Below, piece by piece: positions 58,805 through 64,000 of a stretch of 64,000 nt of DNA; the stretch's first letter is position 1; each line of letters opens with the position of its first letter. Below the pieces are notes generated by a model. That model had not been told where the DNA came from, made no database searches, and saw nothing but the letters and a program-made list of their open reading frames with translations. This stretch comes from Pseudomonas rhizophila (GTDB lineage Bacteria > Pseudomonadota > Gammaproteobacteria > Pseudomonadales > Pseudomonadaceae), in NCBI RefSeq assembly GCF_003033885.1, contig NZ_CP024081.1:1275898-1339897 (forward strand). Direction: 5' to 3'. The position numbers were made by a program, and so were the translations under genes.

Positions 58805-59527
58805 ATGAGCGTCACCAACACCACCAGTGGTTTGAGCCTCAACGAGATTCTGGCCAACTCCTCGGTCAAGACCAACACCACCACCGATGGCCTGGCCTCG
58901 GCGACGAATGCGGCTACCGGTTCCAAGGAACTGGGCAAGGATGCGTTCCTGCAATTGCTGGTCACCCAGCTGAAAAACCAGAACCCGCTGGAGCCGCAGG
59001 ATAACGGCGAGTTCGTTGCCCAGTTGGCGCAATTCAGCAGCCTGGAAGGCATCACCACACTCAACGAAACCGTGAGCGGTATTGCCGGCAACTACAACTC
59101 GTCCCAGGCCCTGCAAGCCTCGTCACTGGTGGGCCGTTCGGTCATAGCCCCGGGTAACAAGGCTGTGGTCGATACCTCCAAGAGCCTCAACGGCACGGTG
59201 GTGGTACCAGCCTCGGTGTCCTCGCTCGCGATCAAGATCGCGGACAAGGACGGCAAGACCGTTCGTACGATCGAGCTGGGCAGCCAGAATGCCGGTAATT
59301 CGGCCTTCATCTGGGATGGCAAGAACGATGCGGGCACCACCCTTGAGTCGGGTACTTACACCTTCACCGCTTCGACCACTATCGACGACAAGCCCGTGTC
59401 GCTGATCACCAACCTGCCGGCGACCGTCAGCAGCGTGACGATCAGCCAGACGGGCGGTGAGCTGATGCTCAACCTGGCCGGGCTGGGCAGCATCGCCCTG
59501 TCCAAAGTACAAACTATTGGTATGTAG
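58805..59527 (+). CDS. flgD: flagellar hook-capping protein FlgD
   Basis: 240-residue hook assembly cap. The N-terminal conserved region is GKDAFLQLLVTQLKNQNPLE followed by DNGEFVAQLAQFSSLEGI; the C-terminal FlgD Ig/Tudor-like domains are seen as KDGKTVRTIELG and FIWDGKNDAGTTLESGTYTF. It follows flgC by 15 bp. Confidence 0.96.
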   Translation: MSVTNTTSGLSLNEILANSSVKTNTTTDGLASATNAATGSKELGKDAFLQLLVTQLKNQNPLEPQDNGEFVAQLAQFSSLEGITTLNETVSGIAGNYNSSQALQASSLVGRSVIAPGNKAVVDTSKSLNGTVVVPASVSSLAIKIADKDGKTVRTIELGSQNAGNSAFIWDGKNDAGTTLESGTYTFTASTTIDDKPVSLITNLPATVSSVTISQTGGELMLNLAGLGSIALSKVQTIGM

Positions 59528-59557
59528 AGCCGACTAAACCGGCAAAAGGAGTGCAAC

Positions 59558-60859
59558 ATGTCTTTCAACATCGGCCTTAGCGGTCTCTATGCAGCCAACA
59601 AGCACCTGGACGTGACCGGCAACAACATCGCCAACGTGGCGACCACCGGTTTCAAATCGTCCCGTGCGGAATTCGAAGACGTCTACTCGGCCACCAGGCT
59701 GGGCAGCGGCACCAAGACCGTCGGTAACGGCGTGCGCCTGGCCAACGTCTCCCAGCAGTTCAGCCAGGGTGACGTCAACAACACCGGCAACGTGCTGGAC
59801 ATGGGCATCCAGGGTTCGGGCTTCTTTGTCCTGAGCAACGACGGTTCCCTGAGCTACACCCGTGCCGGTACGTTCAAGACCGACAAGGAAGGTTTCATCA
59901 CCAACAGCGATGGCACTGCGCGTTTGCAGGGCTATGGCGTGGATGCCAATGGCAACATCCTCAACGGTATTCTGACCGACCTGCGTATCGACACTTCCAA
60001 CCTGCCGCCGCAAGCGACCAGCCTGGTTTCGTCGACGATTAACCTGAATTCGACGGCAACGCCGATTTCCCAGGCGGCTCCCTACGTATTCGATCCAACC
60101 GATACCGCCACGTTCACCAAGCAATTCACCACACCTGTCTACGATACCCAGGGCAACCAGCACTCGATGGACCAGTACATGGTCAAGACTGGCGCCAACA
60201 CGTGGGATGTCTACACCCTGATCGATGGCCGTAACCTCAATGGCAGTGCGCCGGTTGCGCCGAACGCCCCCGTTCCTTCGACGATGACCTTTGACTCGAA
60301 TGGCAAGTTGGTCCAGGTCAGCACCCCGCCTGCGACCATCAACAACGATCTGGTACTCACTGGCTGGGTGCCTGGCACCGTGACCAACGGTGTGTGGACC
60401 GCCAACGGCGCCGGTTCGTCGACTATCACCGTCTCCATGGCCAACACCACCCAGTTCAACGCCGACACCGCGCGTTCGATTCCTGCCCAGAACGGCTACG
60501 CCACTGGCCAGATCACCAACCTGACCATCGACGGTAGCGGTGTACTGCTGGCCAACTTCAGCAACAACCAGACCAAGCCGATCGGTCAGCTCGCCCTTGC
60601 CAGCTTCACCAACGAGCAAGGCCTGCAACCGGTAGGCGGCAGCGGCTGGAAAGAAACCTTCGCCTCGGGTATCCCGGGCTACGATGCTCCGGAAACCGGC
60701 ACCCTGGGTTCGATCGTCTCCAACTCCCTGGAAGAGTCCAACGTCAACCTGACCAATGAACTGGTCGAGCTGATCAAGGCCCAGAGCAACTACCAGGCGA
60801 ACGCCAAGACCATCTCCACCCAGAGCACCATCATGCAGACCATCATTCAGATGGCCTGA
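59558..60859 (+). CDS. flgE: flagellar hook protein FlgE
   Basis: 433-residue hook subunit. N-terminal rod/hook motif (FNIGLSGLYAANKHLDVTGN NIANVATTGFKSSR region), FlgE D2 domain in the middle, and the conserved C-terminal helix (NLTNELVELIKAQSNYQANA K, ISTQSTIMQTIIQMA). A terminator 30 bp downstream ends this operon, so flgF and following genes are not in this transcript or lie elsewhere. Confidence 0.96.
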   Translation: MSFNIGLSGLYAANKHLDVTGNNIANVATTGFKSSRAEFEDVYSATRLGSGTKTVGNGVRLANVSQQFSQGDVNNTGNVLDMGIQGSGFFVLSNDGSLSYTRAGTFKTDKEGFITNSDGTARLQGYGVDANGNILNGILTDLRIDTSNLPPQATSLVSSTINLNSTATPISQAAPYVFDPTDTATFTKQFTTPVYDTQGNQHSMDQYMVKTGANTWDVYTLIDGRNLNGSAPVAPNAPVPSTMTFDSNGKLVQVSTPPATINNDLVLTGWVPGTVTNGVWTANGAGSSTITVSMANTTQFNADTARSIPAQNGYATGQITNLTIDGSGVLLANFSNNQTKPIGQLALASFTNEQGLQPVGGSGWKETFASGIPGYDAPETGTLGSIVSNSLEESNVNLTNELVELIKAQSNYQANAKTISTQSTIMQTIIQMA

Positions 60860-60888
60860 TATCGATGGTTGCCTGAACGCTGCACAAG

Positions 60889-60915
60889 AAGCCCCTCGCA
60901 AGAGGGGCTTTTTTG
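60889..60915 (+). terminator. flgBCDE terminator
   Basis: AAGCCCCTC / GAGGGGCTT stem with GCAA tetraloop and six T. Confidence 0.91.
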
Positions 60916-60949
60916 TGGGTGGGTGTTTTCGGGGTGGCTGTCCCGGCCT

Positions 60950-60975
60950 CATCGCGAGCAGGCTCGCTCCCACAG
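60950..60975. repeat. REP element
   Basis: CATCGCGAGCAGGCTCGCTC then CCACAG: one arm of a loose outward pair with the copy at 61069-61091. Confidence 0.82.
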
Positions 60976-61068
60976 GTGGACGCATTCCAATGTGTCACTG
61001 GCTGAACCAAAGCCGCTCCCACAGGGATTTTCAGTGAGCGCAAATCTTGCGAACGAACCGGAACATAT

Positions 61069-61091
61069 GTGGGAGCGAGCCTGCTCGCGAT
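61069..61091. repeat. REP element
   Basis: GTGGGAGCGAGCCTGCTCGC then GAT, opposite orientation to the arm at 60950. The 60860-61200 gap between flgE and nrdA holds only terminators and REPs. Confidence 0.82.
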
Positions 61092-61123
61092 GGGGTCAGC
61101 CCAGTCGCTACTTTTCTCAAGGC

Positions 61124-61162
61124 AAAAGAAAACCCCCGATAAACCAGCGGTCTATCGGGGGC
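61124..61162 (-). terminator. nrdA-side terminator
   Basis: Minus strand CCCCCGATA / TATCGGGGG reversed order with an 11-nt loop, followed by TTTTCTTTT. It lies 38 bp after the nrdA stop. Confidence 0.85.
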
Positions 61163-61200
61163 TTCTTTAGCAAGCGCCTTGCAGCGCCCACCCACTCAGC

Positions 61201-64000
61201 TTATTGGCAAGCTTCGCAATCCGGCTCATCGATCGCGCAGGCCTTTGGCACGGGTGCCGGGCCGGCTGGAGCCGCCAGGACCGAATCGTCACCGTGGTTG
61301 CCGCCGCTGGAAACAGCGTTCAGCTTGCCGGTGTTGATGGTCGACTTCTCGGTGCTGGTGGCGGCCAGGGCACGGAGGTAGTAGGTGGTTTTCAGACCAC
61401 GGTACCAGGCCATGCGGTAGGTCACGTCCAGCTTCTTGCCCGAGGCACCGGCGATGTACAGGTTCAGCGACTGAGCCTGGTCGATCCACTTCTGGCGACG
61501 GCTGGCCGCGTCGACGATCCACTTGGTGTCCACTTCGAACGCGGTGGCGTAGAGCTCCTTGAGCTCCTGCGGGATGCGCTCGATCTGCTGCACCGAACCA
61601 TCGTAGTACTTCAGGTCGTTGATCATGACCGAGTCCCACAGGCCGCGGGCCTTGAGGTCGCGAACCAGGTACGGGTTGATCACGGTGAACTCGCCCGACA
61701 GGTTCGATTTCACATACAGGTTCTGGTAGGTCGGTTCGATCGACTGCGACACGCCAGTGATGTTGGCGATGGTGGCGGTCGGAGCGATGGCCATGATGTT
61801 GGAGTTACGGATGCCTTTCTGTACACGGGCGCGAACCGGTGCCCAGTCCAGGGATTCGTTCAGGTCAACGTCGATGTATTTCTGGCCACGCTGCTCGATC
61901 AGGATCTGTTGCGAGTCCAGTGGCAGCACGCCCTTGGACCACAGCGAACCCTGGAACGTCTCGTACGAGCCGCGCTCGTCGGCCAGGTCGCAGGAAGCCT
62001 GGATCGCGTAGTAGCTGACCGCTTCCATGGACTTGTCGGCGAACTCGACCGCAGCGTCCGAACCGTACGGGATGTGCTGCAGGTACAAGGCGTCCTGGAA
62101 GCCCATGATGCCCAGGCCGACCGGACGGTGCTTGAAGTTGGAGTTCTTCGCCTGCGGCACCGAGTAGTAGTTGATGTCGATCACGTTGTCGAGCATGCGC
62201 ACGGCGGTGTTCACGGTGCGTTGCAGCTTGGCGGTGTCCAGCTTGCCATCGACGATGTGGTTCGGCAGGTTGATCGAGCCCAGGTTGCAGACGGCGATCT
62301 CGTCCTTGTTGGTGTTCAAGGTGATCTCGGTGCACAGGTTCGAGCTGTGGACCACGCCCACGTGCTGCTGCGGGCTGCGCAGGTTGCACGGGTCCTTGAA
62401 GGTCAGCCATGGGTGGCCGGTTTCGAACAGCATCGACAGCATCTTGCGCCACAGGTCTTTGGCCTGGACGACTTTGAACAGCTTGATCTTGTTGTACTCG
62501 GTCAGGGCTTCGTAGTACTCGTAGCGCTCTTCGAAAGCCTTGCCGGTCAGGTCATGCAGGTCTGGAACTTCGGATGGCGAGAACAGGGTCCACTTGCCGT
62601 CGTCGAAGACGCGCTTCATGAACAGGTCAGGGATCCAGTTGGCGGTGTTCATGTCGTGGGTACGACGACGGTCATCACCGGTGTTCTTGCGCAGCTCGAT
62701 GAACTCTTCGATGTCCATGTGCCAGGTTTCCAGGTAGGCACACACCGCGCCCTTGCGCTTGCCGCCCTGGTTGACCGCGACCGCGGTGTCGTTGACCACT
62801 TTGAGGAACGGCACGACGCCCTGGGATTTGCCGTTGGTGCCCTTGATGTACGAGCCCAATGCGCGAACCGGGGTCCAGTCGTTGCCCAGGCCGCCGGCAA
62901 ATTTGGACAGCATGGCGTTGTCGTGGATGGCGCCGTAGATGCCCGACAGGTCGTCCGGTACGGTGGTCAGGTAGCAGCTCGACAGTTGTGGACGCAGGGT
63001 GCCGGCGTTGAACAGCGTCGGGGTCGAGGCCATGTAGTCGAAGGACGACAACAGGTTGTAGAACTCGATGGCACGGTCTTCACGCTGCTTCTCTTCGATC
63101 GCCAGGCCCATGGCCACGCGCATGAAGAAAATCTGCGGCAGTTCGAAACGGATACCGTCCTTGTGGATGAAGTAACGGTCGTACAGGGTTTGCAGACCCA
63201 GGTAAGTGAACTGCTGGTCGCGCTCGTGGTTGATCGCCTTGCCGAGCTTTTCCAGGTCGAACTCGGCCAGTACCGGGTTCAGCAATTCGAATTCGATACC
63301 CTTGGCGACGTAGGCCGGCAAGGCCTTGGCGTACAGGTCGACCATCTCGTGGTGGGTCGCGCTCTCGGCGACTTCCAGAAAGCTCAGGCCTTCGGCACGC
63401 AGGGTGTCCATCAGCAGGCGGGCGGTCACGAAGGAGTAGTTCGGCTCGCGTTCCACCAGGGTCCGCGCGGTCATCACCAGCGCGGTGTTGACGTCCTTGA
63501 GTGCGACGCCGTCATAGAGGTTTTTCAGGGTTTCGCGCTGGATCAGGTCGCCGTCGACTTCTTCCAGGCCTTCGCAGGCTTCGGTGACGATGGTGTTCAG
63601 GCGACCCATGTCCAGCGGCGCGAGGCTGCCGTCGGCGCGTGCGATGCGGATCGAAGGGTGGGCCTGGACCGGTGCGTCGGCCGGGGAGCGGGTGGCACGT
63701 TCCTTGGCGCGCGAATCACGGTAGATCACATAGTCGCGGGCCACTTTCTGCTCGCCGGCACGCATCAGGGCCAGTTCGACCTGGTCCTGGATTTCTTCGA
63801 TGTGGATGGTGCCACCCGACGGCATGCGACGCTTGAAGGTTGCGGTGACTTGCTCGGTCAGGCGGGCCACGGTGTCGTGGATGCGCGACGAAGCGGCGGC
63901 GGTGCCGCCCTCAACTGCGAGAAACGCTTTGGTGATGGCGACGGTGATCTTGTCATCGGTGTAAGGAACGACAGTGCCGTTACGCTTGATCACACGCAGC
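61201..64000 (-). CDS. nrdA: class Ia ribonucleotide reductase alpha subunit (N-terminus outside window)
   Basis: Catalytic subunit that reduces ribonucleoside diphosphates with the NrdB radical subunit. The frame is still open at base 64000 (reads LRVIKRNGTVV), and orthologues have about 30 further residues before this, so the GTG at 63993 is not the start. Two ATP-cone domains (VIKRNGTVVPYTDDKITVAI and IRIARADGSLAPLDMGRLNT) lead the protein, as in Pseudomonas NrdA. Active-site cysteine is in SSNLCTEITLNT, the radical-transfer end near PYLVRD to YNLY segments, and the C-terminal redox pair in CEACQ. dATP inhibition through the ATP cones is expected. Confidence 0.97.
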   Translation of the reverse strand, partial: LRVIKRNGTVVPYTDDKITVAITKAFLAVEGGTAAASSRIHDTVARLTEQVTATFKRRMPSGGTIHIEEIQDQVELALMRAGEQKVARDYVIYRDSRAKERATRSPADAPVQAHPSIRIARADGSLAPLDMGRLNTIVTEACEGLEEVDGDLIQRETLKNLYDGVALKDVNTALVMTARTLVEREPNYSFVTARLLMDTLRAEGLSFLEVAESATHHEMVDLYAKALPAYVAKGIEFELLNPVLAEFDLEKLGKAINHERDQQFTYLGLQTLYDRYFIHKDGIRFELPQIFFMRVAMGLAIEEKQREDRAIEFYNLLSSFDYMASTPTLFNAGTLRPQLSSCYLTTVPDDLSGIYGAIHDNAMLSKFAGGLGNDWTPVRALGSYIKGTNGKSQGVVPFLKVVNDTAVAVNQGGKRKGAVCAYLETWHMDIEEFIELRKNTGDDRRRTHDMNTANWIPDLFMKRVFDDGKWTLFSPSEVPDLHDLTGKAFEERYEYYEALTEYNKIKLFKVVQAKDLWRKMLSMLFETGHPWLTFKDPCNLRSPQQHVGVVHSSNLCTEITLNTNKDEIAVCNLGSINLPNHIVDGKLDTAKLQRTVNTAVRMLDNVIDINYYSVPQAKNSNFKHRPVGLGIMGFQDALYLQHIPYGSDAAVEFADKSMEAVSYYAIQASCDLADERGSYETFQGSLWSKGVLPLDSQQILIEQRGQKYIDVDLNESLDWAPVRARVQKGIRNSNIMAIAPTATIANITGVSQSIEPTYQNLYVKSNLSGEFTVINPYLVRDLKARGLWDSVMINDLKYYDGSVQQIERIPQELKELYATAFEVDTKWIVDAASRRQKWIDQAQSLNLYIAGASGKKLDVTYRMAWYRGLKTTYYLRALAATSTEKSTINTGKLNAVSSGGNHGDDSVLAAPAGPAPVPKACAIDEPDCEACQ

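Overview
The window is a chromosomal segment of a fluorescent Pseudomonas (P. fluorescens group). The evidence is the gene order acsA - aotJQMP - argR - aruCFGDB - aruE - alaS - lysC - rsmA, which matches the Pseudomonas core order; the Pseudomonas-type flgZ-flgN-flgM-flgA / cheV-cheR / flgBCDE block; amrZ; Pseudomonas-type tRNA genes; and many interspersed REP palindromes of the GTGGGAGCGAGCCTGCTCGCGA kind. The sequence starts inside a BCCT transporter gene and ends inside nrdA.

Layout. 1-9.8 kb: signalling and carbon-uptake genes (DnaQ-like exonuclease with a cNMP/CBS/DUF294 protein, a PheC-like periplasmic protein, a diguanylate cyclase, a cache-type NarX/NarL two-component system). Next comes a cstA-like transporter gene cut after about 101 codons by an IS3-family element whose far end abuts half a REP, so the rest of cstA is gone. 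10-25 kb: acetyl-CoA synthetase, then arginine/ornithine uptake, the regulator ArgR, and the complete arginine succinyltransferase (AST) catabolic pathway, with ArgR-type operators before aotJ and aruC. 25-32.4 kb: a lumazine synthase paralogue behind an FMN riboswitch, a threonine aldolase, alaS, lysC, rsmA, and tRNA-Ser(GCU) plus two tRNA-Arg(ACG). 32.4-35.7 kb: an envelope protein, mgtE, amrZ, tRNA-Arg(CCU).

36-46.2 kb is an accessory locus directly after tRNA-Arg(CCU): a two-partner secretion / contact-dependent inhibition (CDI) set with a CdiB-type outer-membrane transporter, a 2588-residue CdiA-type exoprotein and a small gene 8 bp downstream that is the likely immunity gene. The CdiA C-terminus carries an R / S-x-T / E pattern suggestive of an ADP-ribosyltransferase-fold toxin. 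46.3-47.5 kb holds a lipoprotein gene and a small truncated DUF6124-like gene. Ahead of the latter is an about 230-nt leader in which one central segment is complementary, at two separate blocks, both to an upstream arm and to a downstream arm that contains the Shine-Dalgarno sequence. This bistable-switch layout is the most novel-looking non-coding signal in the window.

47.7-53 kb: a REC-TPR response regulator overlapping a soluble histidine kinase, a glutamine-synthetase-family enzyme and an MFS transporter. 53-61 kb: flagellar and chemotaxis genes with recognisable sigma-54 and sigma-28 promoters. 61.2 kb to the end: nrdA on the minus strand, incomplete at its N-terminus.
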